DNA from: Bog-159 sp050008575
GTDB lineage: Bacteria; Acidobacteriota; Terriglobia; Bryobacterales; Bryobacteraceae
Length of the DNA stretch: 64,000 bases
Assembly: GCA_050008575.1 (NCBI GenBank)
Contig: JBEKMJ010000019.1
Span: 1-64,000 of the forward strand
Direction: 5' to 3'
Each line of letters opens with the position of its first letter. Position 1 is the first letter of the stretch. The notes beneath the pieces were generated by a model that was given only the letters and a program-made list of their open reading frames with translations, did not search any database and had not been told where the DNA came from. A program made the position numbers and the translations under genes. Below, piece by piece: positions 1 through 8,835 of the stretch.

Positions 1-20
1 GGGCTAAAGCCCGCCCCCCA
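1..20. repeat. family A hairpin module (GGGC-TAAA-GCCC) at window edge
   Basis: GGGC-TAAA-GCCC is a perfect 4-bp palindrome with a TAAA loop, followed by a C-rich tail. The same string recurs at 43706-43725, where it forms the end of a coding region. It is probably the right end of an array that starts outside the window. Confidence 0.6.
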
Positions 21-49
21 GGGCAGGGACGAGTTTGAAAAGGAGAAGT

Positions 50-1486
50 ATGCAGAAGGACATGGTTGTGGTTGTGGTGTTGTTGATGTTACTGGCGATC
101 GTGTTGATCGCCTCGATGCTGGCGCGGCTGTACCGCAAAGCGGGTCCGCATGAAGCGTTGATCGTTTATGGACGCAAGGGCACGCGTATCGTGAAAGGGC
201 GCGGCACGGTGATCTGGCCGGTGGTGGAGAGTTACAAGAGCCTGTCGCTGGAGTTGATGTCGTTCGACGTGGCGCCGCAGCAGGATCTCTACACCCGCCA
301 GGGCGTGGCGGTGACGGTGGAAGCCGTGGCGCAGATTAAGGTGAAGTCCGATCCGGAGTCCATACAGACTGCCGCCGAGCAGTTTCTGACCAAGACCGAT
401 CAGGAGCGCGAAGGGCTGATCCGGCTGGTGATGGAAGGCCACCTGCGCGGCATCATCGGGCAGTTGACGGTGGAAGAGATCGTGAAGCAGCCGGAGATGG
501 TAGGGGACCGGATGCGGTCGACCTGCGCCGACGATATGAACAAGATGGGCCTGGAAGTGATTTCGTTCACGATCAAGGAAGTGCGGGACAAGAACGAGTA
601 CATCAGCAACATGGGCCGGCCGGATGTGGCGCGGATCAAGCGGGACGCGGATGTGGCGGCCGCCGAAGCGGAGCGGGACACGGCCATCAAACGCGCGGAA
701 GCGACGCGGGCGGCGGCGGTGGCCAGGGCGCAAGCGGATCAGGAGCGGGTGCTGGCCGAGACTCTTTCGCAGGCCAAGCAAGCGGAAGCCACGCGCGACC
801 TGGAGATCAAGAAAGCCAATTACAACGAGACGATCAAGAAGCAGCAAGCGTCCGCGGATAAGGCTTACGACATTCAGACCAACATCATGCAGCAGCAGCT
901 GATAGCGGAGCAGGTGAAGATCCAGCAGGTACAAAAGGAGCACGAGATCGCCGTGCAGGACGCGGAAATCCAGCGCCGCGAGCGCGAACTGGTGGCGACG
1001 GTGTTGAAGCCGGCGGAGGTGGAGCGCAGGCGCATCGAGACGCTGGCGGAAGCCGAGAAATCGCGGCTGACGATGGAAGCCGACGGCCATGCCGCCGCCA
1101 TCCGCACGCAGGGCGAGGCGGAAGCCGAGATCATCTTCAAGAAGGGCGACGCCGAGGCGCGGGCGATGAACGTGAAGGCCGCGGCTTACCAGGAATACAA
1201 CCAGGCGGCGGTCGTGGACAAGCTGATTACGGGCTTGCCTGAGATCGTGCGCGCGCTGGCTGCGCCGCTGGCCAACGTGGACAAGATCACCATCGTCTCG
1301 ACGGGCGACGGCAAATCGGCGGGGATGAATAAGATCACCGGAGACATGGCCGCCATGGCGGCGCAGATTCCGGCGCTGTTTGAGACGCTGTCAGGCATGA
1401 ATATGGCGGATCTGTTCTCGAAGGTGAAACAGATTGGAGACAAAGGCAAGCCGCCCGCGGATAGCACCAAGGGATCGGCTAGTTAG
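50..1486 (+). CDS. flotillin-like SPFH/band 7 membrane protein
   Basis: 478 aa. An N-terminal membrane segment (about residues 5-25, rich in V, L and I) is followed by an SPFH/band 7 domain, then a long Ala/Glu/Lys/Gln-rich coiled coil (about 200-390) and a flotillin-type C-terminal region. Flotillins scaffold membrane microdomains and affect fluidity. The ATG at 50 is preferred because AAGGAG lies four bases upstream; an upstream TTG at 35 and an ATG at 62 are weaker alternatives. The gene comes first in a set with a PspA homologue and a small membrane protein, which suggests an envelope-stress unit. Family assignment is firm; the specific role is inferred. Confidence 0.88.
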   Translation: MQKDMVVVVVLLMLLAIVLIASMLARLYRKAGPHEALIVYGRKGTRIVKGRGTVIWPVVESYKSLSLELMSFDVAPQQDLYTRQGVAVTVEAVAQIKVKSDPESIQTAAEQFLTKTDQEREGLIRLVMEGHLRGIIGQLTVEEIVKQPEMVGDRMRSTCADDMNKMGLEVISFTIKEVRDKNEYISNMGRPDVARIKRDADVAAAEAERDTAIKRAEATRAAAVARAQADQERVLAETLSQAKQAEATRDLEIKKANYNETIKKQQASADKAYDIQTNIMQQQLIAEQVKIQQVQKEHEIAVQDAEIQRRERELVATVLKPAEVERRRIETLAEAEKSRLTMEADGHAAAIRTQGEAEAEIIFKKGDAEARAMNVKAAAYQEYNQAAVVDKLITGLPEIVRALAAPLANVDKITIVSTGDGKSAGMNKITGDMAAMAAQIPALFETLSGMNMADLFSKVKQIGDKGKPPADSTKGSAS

Positions 1487-1498
1487 TACGGAGTTAGA

Positions 1499-1519
1499 GG
1501 GGCCGGCGCGTCCGGCCCC
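1499..1519 (+). terminator. GC-rich hairpin between flotillin and pspA genes
   Basis: GGGGCCGG-CGCGT-CCGGCCCC forms a perfect 8-bp stem with a 5-base loop, 13 bases after the flotillin stop and 32 bases before pspA. There is no U-tract directly after it, only TTTT some 13 bases later. It may attenuate transcription or stabilise the upstream message rather than fully terminate. Confidence 0.35.
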
Positions 1520-1550
1520 GACTTAGGCTCAATTTTGGAAGGAGAAGATT

Positions 1551-2207
1551 ATGGCACTACTGGAACGAGTATCTACACTGGTTCGGGCGAACCTCAACGA
1601 CCTGATCGATAAGGCCGAAGATCCGGAAAAGATGATCAAGCAGGTGATTCTGGACATGCAGAATCAACTGTTGCAGGTGAAGACGCAGGTGGCCATCGCC
1701 ATCGCCGATCAGCACGTGTTGGAGAAGAAGCATCAGGAGAACGAAGAGAAGACGGCGGAATGGGTGCGCAAGGCGGAGATGGCCGTGGACAAGAAGCAGG
1801 ACGACCTGGCGCGCGTGGCGCTGGAGCGCTCGGTGAGTTACCGCAACATGGGCGAGAGTTTCCGGCAGCAGGTGGCGGATCAGAAGCAGCAGGTGGAGAA
1901 TCTGAAAGCGGCTCTACAGAAGCTGGCGCAGAAGCTGGCGGAAGCGGAGGCGAAGAAGGATGTGCTGATTGCGCAGCATCGGCGGGCGCGGGCCGCGACT
2001 AAGGCTACGGACGCGCAGTTCGCCACCAGCGACGCGTCGACGGCCGCCACTTTCGATCGGATGAAGGACAAGGTAAGGCATAGCGAGGCGGTGAGCCAGG
2101 CGAAGGCGGAGTTGTTCAAGGACGACGTGGAGGAGCAACTGGCCGCGCTCGAGAAACAGGACCAGATCGAGAAGATGCTGGCGGACATGAAGGCGAAGAG
2201 AGGGTAA
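1551..2207 (+). CDS. pspA: PspA/IM30 family phage-shock protein
   Basis: 218 aa, the usual PspA/IM30/LiaH length. It opens with the family's amphipathic helix (MALLERVSTLVRANLNDLID), then PEKMIKQ and a nearly continuous coiled coil to the C-terminus. These ESCRT-III-like proteins coat and stabilise damaged cytoplasmic membrane. AAGGAG six bases upstream of the ATG supports the start. Pairing with a flotillin upstream and a small membrane protein downstream matches membrane-maintenance loci, although no PspF/PspBC homologue is visible, so regulation is unknown. Confidence 0.92.
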   Translation: MALLERVSTLVRANLNDLIDKAEDPEKMIKQVILDMQNQLLQVKTQVAIAIADQHVLEKKHQENEEKTAEWVRKAEMAVDKKQDDLARVALERSVSYRNMGESFRQQVADQKQQVENLKAALQKLAQKLAEAEAKKDVLIAQHRRARAATKATDAQFATSDASTAATFDRMKDKVRHSEAVSQAKAELFKDDVEEQLAALEKQDQIEKMLADMKAKRG

Positions 2208-2216
2208 GGAGCGAAC

Positions 2217-2612
2217 ATGACGCCCCTGGAAATAGCTTTGCTGTTCGCGATGGCCGCGCTGGTCTACCAGGAAATTTCCTGGCGGGACAAAGCGCGGCGC
2301 ATCCAAGCCGATTACGAGAAACGCATTTCGACTGAAGTGGCGATGGCGTACGAGACCAGTTTGGCGGACGATGAGATGCCCGTGCGGGCACTGACTTTTC
2401 AGGCGGAAAAGCAGGAGCCGCGCGGGTTGTTCCATGAAGTGACGCGGCATTTGTTTATTGCGGTGACGATGAATGGGGACGCGGTGAAGTACGCGGCCGG
2501 CGATTTGAATGAGATCGAGCGGTTTAGCATTCCGCCGGAGATCAAGCGGGCGCTGGTGGAGTTTGTGGCGCCCGCGCGGGGGGAGATGGCGATGGGGGCT
2601 GGAAGATCGTGA
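2217..2612 (+). CDS. small membrane-anchored protein downstream of pspA
   Basis: 131 aa, family not recognised. A short hydrophobic N-terminus (about residues 3-18, LEIALLFAMAALVY) could anchor it, with the rest soluble and mixed alpha/beta in character. Its TAAGGAG ribosome site overlaps the pspA stop codon, and the ATG follows nine bases after that stop, so it is almost certainly co-translated with pspA. It may be a partner or membrane tether for PspA; this is inferred only from position. Confidence 0.7.
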   Translation: MTPLEIALLFAMAALVYQEISWRDKARRIQADYEKRISTEVAMAYETSLADDEMPVRALTFQAEKQEPRGLFHEVTRHLFIAVTMNGDAVKYAAGDLNEIERFSIPPEIKRALVEFVAPARGEMAMGAGRS

Positions 2613-2692
2613 CAACGGCGCAGGCAGACGGATGAGGCCCGTCGTGGGCTGGCAGCCTACCGGATCAACTCTGAACGACAGGAGGTGGCATT

Positions 2693-3054
2693 TTGAGCGG
2701 CGAGTGCTCTGAGTCTCTTAACGAACGCATTTCCGAATCGGAGTGCCGCGAGTCCCTCCCCGAAGGCAAGCGCAAAGAGGCGTTGGAACACGCGATGGAT
2801 ATTCGGAAGTTCGAGATTGACCTCTATTGGAAACGCGCGACCTATTTTTGGACGTTCATCGGTGCGTCCCTCGCAGGATACGCCGCGGTCCAGGCTTCCT
2901 CAACGATTGCGGACAAGGGTGACTTGTCGGTGATGTTGTCCTGCCGGGCATCGTGTTTTCGTTCGGCTGGTTCTGCGTGAACCGCGGCAGCAAACAGTGG
3001 CAGGAGAATTGGGAGAATCAGCTCGACATGCTAGAACAGTCCTTGGGAATCCTG
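2693..3054 (+). pseudogene. frameshifted RipA-family octameric membrane protein
   Basis: The frame from the TTG at 2693 gives a charged N-terminus, then KFEIDLYWKRATYFWTFIGA (about residues 39-58), a string I recognise from the RipA-family octameric membrane proteins. After VMLS at about 2940 the family sequence continues in another frame (GIVFSFGWFCVNRGSKQW, then ENQLDMLEQSL), so one base is missing near 2939-2941. Beyond about 3054 no frame gives convincing family sequence, so the C-terminus is lost or scrambled. A GGAGG site precedes the TTG. Family assignment is from memory of the motif. Confidence 0.6.
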
Positions 3055-3325
3055 CCTTCGACAGAATCCCGAATTCGTCGGTGGTGGGATCAAACCCGAC
3101 CTTGTCGCCGCCGCGCCGAACGCATTCGAGTGCACCCTGCGGTATCGGCGTTCCCAAGAACATGCCTCGCTCCTTCCGACAGGATTACTTATAGTGCTCC
3201 ATCGGACCGGCGAACTTCGCTCGGCGAAAAAGCCACGCGCCGGCTCATTTGCGACTCCATTGACGCTCAATAAGTTAGGGGCCTCATTCGAGCATTTCTT
3301 CGGCCAATAGCCTGCAGGGGCGGCG

Positions 3326-3404
3326 GGCGAGCTATGCTCGCCTTGGGCGAGCTGTGCTCGCCTGTGCCGGCAGGAGTGCCGGCACGGCACGCACGAGTGC
3401 GTGC
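3326..3404. repeat. array of four family A hairpins
   Basis: Four perfect hairpins follow one another: GGCGAGC-TAT-GCTCGCC (3326-3342), GGCGAGC-TGT-GCTCGCC (3346-3362), GTGCCGGCA-GGAG-TGCCGGCAC (3364-3385) and GCACGCA-CGAG-TGCGTGC (3387-3404). Stems differ but loops fall into two classes (a 3-base loop, and NGAG closed by an A-T pair). The same order recurs at 11335-11413. The rest of 3055-3424 shows no convincing gene. Confidence 0.85.
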
Positions 3405-3424
3405 GCCACGAGAGCTACAGGCCA

Positions 3425-5863
3425 TCACTCCTGACGCAGGGCGGTGACCGGATTAATCCGGATGGCGCGGCGGGCGGGGATCCAGCAAGCCAGCGCGGCG
3501 ATGGAGAGCATCATCGCGAGCACGATCGCGAGGGTCAGCGGATCGGTGGGCTGGACGCCGTAGAGAATCTTTTCGAGAAAGCGGCCCGCGGCCAGCGCCA
3601 CGGCGAGTCCGACGAGGGTGCCGGAGCCGATCAGCCAGAGAGCGCGGCGGGCCACGATGGCGAGCACCTGGCTTTGGCTGGCGCCGATGGCCATGCGGAT
3701 GCCGATCTCGCGGGTACGGCGGGAGATGGCGTAGGCCATCACGCCGTAGATACCGGTGGCGGCCAGGATCAGGGCCAGGAGGCCGAATGCGCCGAGCGCC
3801 GAAGCGGCCATGCGCGCGGGGAACAGCGGCAGGTCCATACGCTGGAGAAGCGTGCCGGCGGAATACAGGGGCAGTGACGGGTCGAGATCCCTGGAGGCAT
3901 CCTGAATCAGGCGCAGCGCCTGGGATGAATTCAGATTGGTGCGGGCCACCAGGGCGGCGCTGGAGGCGTACCAGATTTCCGACGGGCCCCACCAGGCTGC
4001 CTTACGCGGCTCCGCGAGGGAGAAGTACTTGCCATCTTCGGCCACGCCGACGATCTGCACGAGCTTGGCGTCCGGGCTATTGGGCCGGAAGCGCTTGCCG
4101 ATGGGGTCCTGGCCGGGCAGCAACTGGTCGGCGAAGGCTTTGTTGATCACGCCCACGCGCGTGCCATCCTGCTTGTCGCGGGAATCGAACTCGCGGCCCA
4201 TGAGCAGTCTGGTCCGCATGGTGCGGAAATAATCGGTACTGACGGAGATGCTGTAGGCGCTGGGGACATCGCTAGGCTTCGGTACGGGTTTGCCTTCAAT
4301 GTAGATGGAATCCGTGGAGAAGTTCATGGAGAGCGGCAGCCAGTCGATGAGCGCGGCGGATTCGATGCCGGGAATGGCGCGGACTTTATCCAACAGGCGG
4401 TGTTGGAATTCGCGGCCGCGGGCCTCGCTGTATCCCTGGATGTTGAGGTCGAGTGAAGCGGTCACGGCGCCCTTGGGGTGGTAGCCGATGGGCGCGTCGA
4501 GGGCGCGCTGCAGGCTGCGCACGACCAGGACCGAGCAAACCAGCAACACGGCGGACAATCCGACCTGGGTGGCGACCATGTAATCGCGAAGCTGCCAGTG
4601 GCGCAGTTTTTCAGAGAGGGCTTCATTCTTCAACGCGCCGACGAGATTCGTGCGCACGGCTTGCAGGGCGGGCAGGAGTCCGAACAGCAGGGTGGTGAAC
4701 ACGGAAGCCAGCAGCGCGAAGAGGAACACGCGAGCGTCCGGGGCGGCGTTGATCACGAGGGGAAAATCGGCGGGCGGGCGCCATGCGGCCAAGGCATCGG
4801 TAATCCAGACGGCCAGCAACGCTCCGCCGGCGCCGCCCAGAATGGCGATGACCAGGTTTTCGGTCAACAACTGGCGCACCAGCAGGCCGCGCCCGGCGCC
4901 CACGGCCAGGCGTAGCGCGATTTCCTTGCGCCGGTCGGCCGCGCGGGCCATCAGGATGCTGGCGAGGTTGGTGCAGGCGACCAGCAGGACCAGGCAGGAG
5001 ACGCCGAACAACGCGGCGGCGAATCCGATGACTGCGCCGCGGATGTAGTTGCCGGCCAGGCCGGGCGGCGAAAGCACGATCCGCAAGCCTTCATCGTCTT
5101 TTGGATACTGTTGCGCCAGTCCGCGCGCGACGCTATTCAAGCCGGCTTCGGCGCGGGCCATGGACACCCCCGGTTTCAGGCGGCCGACGGCGAAGAAGTT
5201 GCCGGCGTCGCGGTTCTCCAGGTATCCCTTGCCGCCTTCGAGCTGCTTCTGCATCATGGAGGGGAAGAAAATATCGGGCGCGAAGAAAAGCTCGGTGCCG
5301 AAGAAGCCTTGCGGCGCGACGCCCAGGATGGTGAAATCCATGCCGTTGATTTTCACGGTGCGTCCGACAGCCGCGGGATCGCCGCCGAAGCGTTTCTGCC
5401 AGCAGGGCCAGGACAGCACGGCGACGGGATGGCCGCCGGGGCGCAGGTCGTCATCGGCATGGAGGACCCGGCCGCGCGCGGCGGCGACGCCCAGGAGGTC
5501 GAAATAGTTGCCGGTGACCAGGTAGCCCCAGAGGCGCTGGTTGTTGCCGGGCAGGCCGAGGCTGGCGGGGAGGAAGCGGTAGGCGCTCAATCCCGACAGG
5601 ACAGTGTTGCGGTCGCGCATGTCACGGTAGTTGGGATAGGACAGGGTGGGCACCACTTCGCCACCGAATTTCTGGTTGATAGAAACGATTTCCGAGCCGT
5701 GCGCGACGGGCAGGCGGCGCAGCAGGGCGGCGTTAACGATGCTGAAAATGGCGGTGTTGGCGCCGATGCCGAGGGCCAGGGTCAAGATAGCGACGGCTGA
5801 GAAAGTGGGATTCTGGCGGAGGCGGCGAAGGGCCAGGCGGAGGTCCAGGATGAAACGGTCCAT
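3425..5863 (-). CDS. orphan MacB/FtsX-type ABC permease (copy 1)
   Basis: 812 aa. Starts MDRFILDLRLALRRLRQNP, then the first membrane segment with the family string ILTLALGIGANTAIFSIVNA, a periplasmic MacB_PCD domain, three FtsX membrane segments (about 280-400), a second periplasmic domain, and a second FtsX triplet ending in ALRQE. This duplicated architecture (two FtsX units fused, no ATPase domain) is the acidobacterial duplicated orphan permease type. The nearest ATPase is divergent and has its own permeases, so the partner and substrate are unknown. An in-frame extension upstream of 5863 exists but does not look family-like. Confidence 0.88.
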   Translation of the reverse strand: MDRFILDLRLALRRLRQNPTFSAVAILTLALGIGANTAIFSIVNAALLRRLPVAHGSEIVSINQKFGGEVVPTLSYPNYRDMRDRNTVLSGLSAYRFLPASLGLPGNNQRLWGYLVTGNYFDLLGVAAARGRVLHADDDLRPGGHPVAVLSWPCWQKRFGGDPAAVGRTVKINGMDFTILGVAPQGFFGTELFFAPDIFFPSMMQKQLEGGKGYLENRDAGNFFAVGRLKPGVSMARAEAGLNSVARGLAQQYPKDDEGLRIVLSPPGLAGNYIRGAVIGFAAALFGVSCLVLLVACTNLASILMARAADRRKEIALRLAVGAGRGLLVRQLLTENLVIAILGGAGGALLAVWITDALAAWRPPADFPLVINAAPDARVFLFALLASVFTTLLFGLLPALQAVRTNLVGALKNEALSEKLRHWQLRDYMVATQVGLSAVLLVCSVLVVRSLQRALDAPIGYHPKGAVTASLDLNIQGYSEARGREFQHRLLDKVRAIPGIESAALIDWLPLSMNFSTDSIYIEGKPVPKPSDVPSAYSISVSTDYFRTMRTRLLMGREFDSRDKQDGTRVGVINKAFADQLLPGQDPIGKRFRPNSPDAKLVQIVGVAEDGKYFSLAEPRKAAWWGPSEIWYASSAALVARTNLNSSQALRLIQDASRDLDPSLPLYSAGTLLQRMDLPLFPARMAASALGAFGLLALILAATGIYGVMAYAISRRTREIGIRMAIGASQSQVLAIVARRALWLIGSGTLVGLAVALAAGRFLEKILYGVQPTDPLTLAIVLAMMLSIAALACWIPARRAIRINPVTALRQE

Positions 5864-6032
5864 GGTGCACGCATAGCATGTGAAGCGCCATCGCCGGGCG
5901 ACCTTTTCCCACCGTGGGCGGGCTTCGCCACGCGGTGGCTGGTGGTTGGTGGCTGGTGGCTGGTGGTTGTGTGTGTGCGGAAGCGGGACTGGGTGTCCCG
6001 GATGCGGACGCGGATGCGATAATCGGCAGGAT

Positions 6033-6773
6033 ATGCTTCGTTGCCGGGATGTGAGCAAGCGATTTGGGGAATTCGTCGCCGTCGACGGGATTTCCTTCGA
6101 ATTGGCGGGCGGCATCTGCGCTTTGTTGGGGCCGAATGGCGCGGGGAAGTCGACGCTGCTCAAGATTCTGACCGGCCTGTTGGCGCCCGACAGGGGGGAG
6201 GTTTCGGTTGCCGGCTGCGACGTGGCCAAGGAGCCGCTGCGGGTGAAGCGGATGATCGGCGTGCTACCGGAAGACCTGGGCGTGTTCGATGCGCTGACGA
6301 TCGAAGAGCATCTGGAATTGTGCGGGCCGGTGTACGGCCTGAGCCGCAAGGAAACGGGCGAGCGGGCGGGCGCGCTGCTGCGGATTCTGGGCCTGGAAAA
6401 GGGGCGGTACACCTATCTCGACCAATGCTCGCACGGGATGCGCAAGAAGACGGCGCTGGCGATGGCATTGCTGCATAATCCACGCGTGCTGCTGTTGGAC
6501 GAACCGTTCGAGGGCATCGATCCGGTGTCGTCGGTGACCATTCGCGACTTGCTGATTGCGGTCGCGGGGCGCGGCATCGCGGTATTCCTGACGTCGCACG
6601 CGCTGGCGATGATTCCGCAGTTGGCGACCGAGGTGATGATGATTCGGGGCGGACGCATCGTATTCCATGCGGCGGCGGCGGAACTGGCGCGGCCGCTCGA
6701 TGAGTTGTACTTCGACCTGGTGGAGACGCCGCCACAGGAGGACCTGGCGTGGCTGCGCTCCGCGCAATCCTAG
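6033..6773 (+). CDS. ABC transporter ATP-binding protein
   Basis: 246 aa, a single ABC domain. Walker A is GPNGAGKST (about residues 36-44) and Walker B is VLLLDEPFEGIDP. The signature motif is degenerate: SHGMRKK replaces LSGGQ, as is common in exporter/Gld-type ATPases, and the H-loop is FLTSHAL. The ATG at 6033 directly precedes LRCRDVSKRF, the normal first strand. The gene overlaps the next by 25 bases and drives the two tandem permeases downstream. An export role, such as drug, lipid or peptide, is inferred; the substrate is unknown. Confidence 0.88.
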   Translation: MLRCRDVSKRFGEFVAVDGISFELAGGICALLGPNGAGKSTLLKILTGLLAPDRGEVSVAGCDVAKEPLRVKRMIGVLPEDLGVFDALTIEEHLELCGPVYGLSRKETGERAGALLRILGLEKGRYTYLDQCSHGMRKKTALAMALLHNPRVLLLDEPFEGIDPVSSVTIRDLLIAVAGRGIAVFLTSHALAMIPQLATEVMMIRGGRIVFHAAAAELARPLDELYFDLVETPPQEDLAWLRSAQS

Positions 6774-7741
6774 TGGGGCTGCGGCGCGCGGTGGGGCGCG
6801 ATCTGGCGGGTTCCTTCAAGGCCAACAACCTGCTGTTTCTGGGGCTGCTGGGAAGGAGCGCGGAGGCGCTGTTCGTACTGCTGGGGCTGCTGTTGCTGTT
6901 TCCACTTTCGTCCGATCCGCTGGACAAGATTCCCGCGGCGCGGCTGGCGCTGTGGCCTCTTTCGCGGTGGCAACGATTAGGGCTGCGGCTGGCGAGCCTG
7001 GCGCTCAGTCCGGTGGTGTGGATCGGCATCCTGATTCTGGTGAAGACCAAGCGCCCGGGCTTGGCGCTGGCGTTTTGCGGACTGGCGGTGGGGATGCAGG
7101 GCGCGCTGGCCTTACGGCGGTACATGGTGAAGCGGAATCCCCATTGGGATTTGTTGTTCGACGTACCGCAGGTTCCCGGGCGATTGGGCGGACTGGTGCG
7201 CAAGGATGCGCGGGAGATACTCAGCCTGCTGGACCCTTATGCGGCCGCGCTATTGAGCCTGGGGGGTGGGGCATACAGGATTTTCGCCGCGCATCCGGAT
7301 CCGGCGGCGTTTTCGATTATGGGCTTGCTGGTGGCACTGGCCATGAGCACGTGCGCGCAGTCTCAGTTCGGCCTGGATGGCGATGGCGGCGTGACGCGCT
7401 ATCGCCTGATGCCGGTGAACGGTTGGGAGATTTTGTTGGCGAAAGATATCGCTTTTTTGGCGATACTTTTCGTGCTGCTGTTGCCGCTCGATCCGTGGCC
7501 GGGCATGACCTTCGGACTGGTGGCGTTGGCGTTCGGCCACCATTCTTCGGTACTGCTGGGGCTGGAGCAACAGCGATGGCGGTTCGCCAGCGGCGCGCTG
7601 CCGTTCGGCGCCATGCAGACCGCGGCCGGGTTGGTGGTTGGGTTTGTGGAACATCAGCAAGGGTTGTGGGTGCTGGCGCTGGCCGGGATGGGCTATGCCG
7701 CGTCGGTGTACTATTACGGACGGCGCTGGGAGTTGGGTTAA
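6749..7741 (+). CDS. ABC transporter permease (paralogue 1)
   Basis: 330 aa with a GTG start inside the ATPase gene. Six or more hydrophobic segments are visible, with conserved strings shared with the next gene: LRRAVGRDL near the N-terminus, LLLLFPLSSDPLDKIP, PGRLGGLVRKDAREILSLLD (about 147-166), LLAKDIAFL and FGHHSSVLL. No ATPase or large extracellular domain is present. It ends GRRWELG. Together with the following paralogue and the ATPase it forms a complete heterodimeric exporter. Confidence 0.8.
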   Translation: MAALRAILVGLRRAVGRDLAGSFKANNLLFLGLLGRSAEALFVLLGLLLLFPLSSDPLDKIPAARLALWPLSRWQRLGLRLASLALSPVVWIGILILVKTKRPGLALAFCGLAVGMQGALALRRYMVKRNPHWDLLFDVPQVPGRLGGLVRKDAREILSLLDPYAAALLSLGGGAYRIFAAHPDPAAFSIMGLLVALAMSTCAQSQFGLDGDGGVTRYRLMPVNGWEILLAKDIAFLAILFVLLLPLDPWPGMTFGLVALAFGHHSSVLLGLEQQRWRFASGALPFGAMQTAAGLVVGFVEHQQGLWVLALAGMGYAASVYYYGRRWELG

Positions 7742-8835
7742 TGGCCGCGGTCTGGGCGATTTTAACGGCGCTGCGGCGCGCGGTGGGGCGGGACCTGGGG
7801 ACGCTGGGGACGATCAAGGTCAACAACCTTTTCCTGTTTGTGGCGCTGCTGGCGTATGGGGCGATCAACACGGGGCTGCCGCCGAAGAGCGCGGAGCCGT
7901 TCTTTGTGCTGTTGGGATTTCTGTTGCTGTTTCCGTTGTCGTCCGATCCGCTGGGCAAGATTCCGACGGCGCGGATGGGATTGTGGCCGCTGACGGGCGG
8001 GCAGCGATTGGGATTGCGTTTCGCGAGTTTGGCGCTCAGTCCGGTGACGTGGATCGGCGTTCTGATTTTGCTGAAGACGGCGCGGCCGCTGGTGGCGTTG
8101 GGATTTTTCGGGCTGGCGGCGGGGGTGCAGGTGGCGACGGCTTTGGGGAGGCAGGCAGCCAGGCGCGATCCGCATTGGAATTTGTTGGGGTACATACCGC
8201 AACTGCCCGGACGGTTGGGCGGGCTGGTGCGGAAGAATATGCGCGAGATCCTTAGCCTGATGGATCCTTATGCGGCGCTGGTGCTGAGCATCGGCGGCGG
8301 CGCTTATCGATTGTTTGGCCGGCATACCGATCCGGAAGCTTTTGCGATTATTGGCTTGTTAGTGGCGTTAACCATGAGCACTTATGCGCAGTCTTTGTTC
8401 GGGTTGGAGTTAGGATCGGGCTCGGGCATGACGCGCTACCATCTGCTGCCGCTGGGTGGTTGGGAAGTCTTGCTGGCGAAAGACATCGCGTTCCTGGTGG
8501 TTTTGTCGGTGCTGCTGCTGCCGCTCGATCCCGCGCCGGGCATGACGTTTGGGCTGGCGGCGTTGGCGCTGGGACATCACTCGTCGGTGCTGTTGGAGTT
8601 GCCGCAACAGCGGTGGCGATTCACTGGCGGGCGATTGTTGCCGGTGGGCGCGCTGCAGGCGGTGGGCGGGATGGCGCTGGGGTTTGTGGAGTATGAGCGG
8701 GGATTGGTGGTGTTAGTGGTGGTGGCGGTGGTGTATGTGGCGTCGCTGAGTTACCATGGGCGGCGTTGGGAGAGCGGGCCTGCGAGGCCCGCCCAGGCTG
8801 CGAGCCTGCCCCACAAGTTACTTTGCGGGAGTTAG
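7741..8835 (+). CDS. ABC transporter permease (paralogue 2) with repeat-derived tail
   Basis: 364 aa, sharing the whole plan and most motifs of the preceding permease. Its ATG overlaps that gene's stop (TAATG), so translation is coupled. The conserved family sequence ends at GRRWE, as in paralogue 1, but here the frame runs through a family A hairpin pair and adds about 20 residues (GPARPAQAASLPHKLLCGS). This tail is low-complexity repeat translation and is unlikely to fold. The gene ends 18 bases inside the convergent acetamidase gene. Confidence 0.8.
   Translation: MAAVWAILTALRRAVGRDLGTLGTIKVNNLFLFVALLAYGAINTGLPPKSAEPFFVLLGFLLLFPLSSDPLGKIPTARMGLWPLTGGQRLGLRFASLALSPVTWIGVLILLKTARPLVALGFFGLAAGVQVATALGRQAARRDPHWNLLGYIPQLPGRLGGLVRKNMREILSLMDPYAALVLSIGGGAYRLFGRHTDPEAFAIIGLLVALTMSTYAQSLFGLELGSGSGMTRYHLLPLGGWEVLLAKDIAFLVVLSVLLLPLDPAPGMTFGLAALALGHHSSVLLELPQQRWRFTGGRLLPVGALQAVGGMALGFVEYERGLVVLVVVAVVYVASLSYHGRRWESGPARPAQAASLPHKLLCGS
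8774..8814. repeat. family A hairpin pair at permease gene 3' end
   Basis: GCGGGCC-TGCGA-GGCCCGC (8774-8792) is followed by CAGGCT-GCG-AGCCTG (8794-8808) and CCCCAC. Nearly the same 41 bases occur at 13924-13964, and in reverse orientation at 60574-60616. The copy lies within the last 20 codons of the permease gene and abuts the stop of the convergent gene. Confidence 0.85.

Noticed and set aside
3326..3404. CRISPR array
   Set aside because: Hairpins lie next to each other with variable stems; there is no constant direct repeat with unique spacers of equal length, and no cas genes.
3401..6412. Several long plus-strand frames across the first orphan permease and a 995-residue minus-strand version with an extended N-terminus
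   Set aside because: Plus-strand frames are antisense shadows in high-GC DNA with Arg/Gly/Ala-biased translation. The extension upstream of 5863 lacks family sequence and would overlap the divergent ABC ATPase gene.
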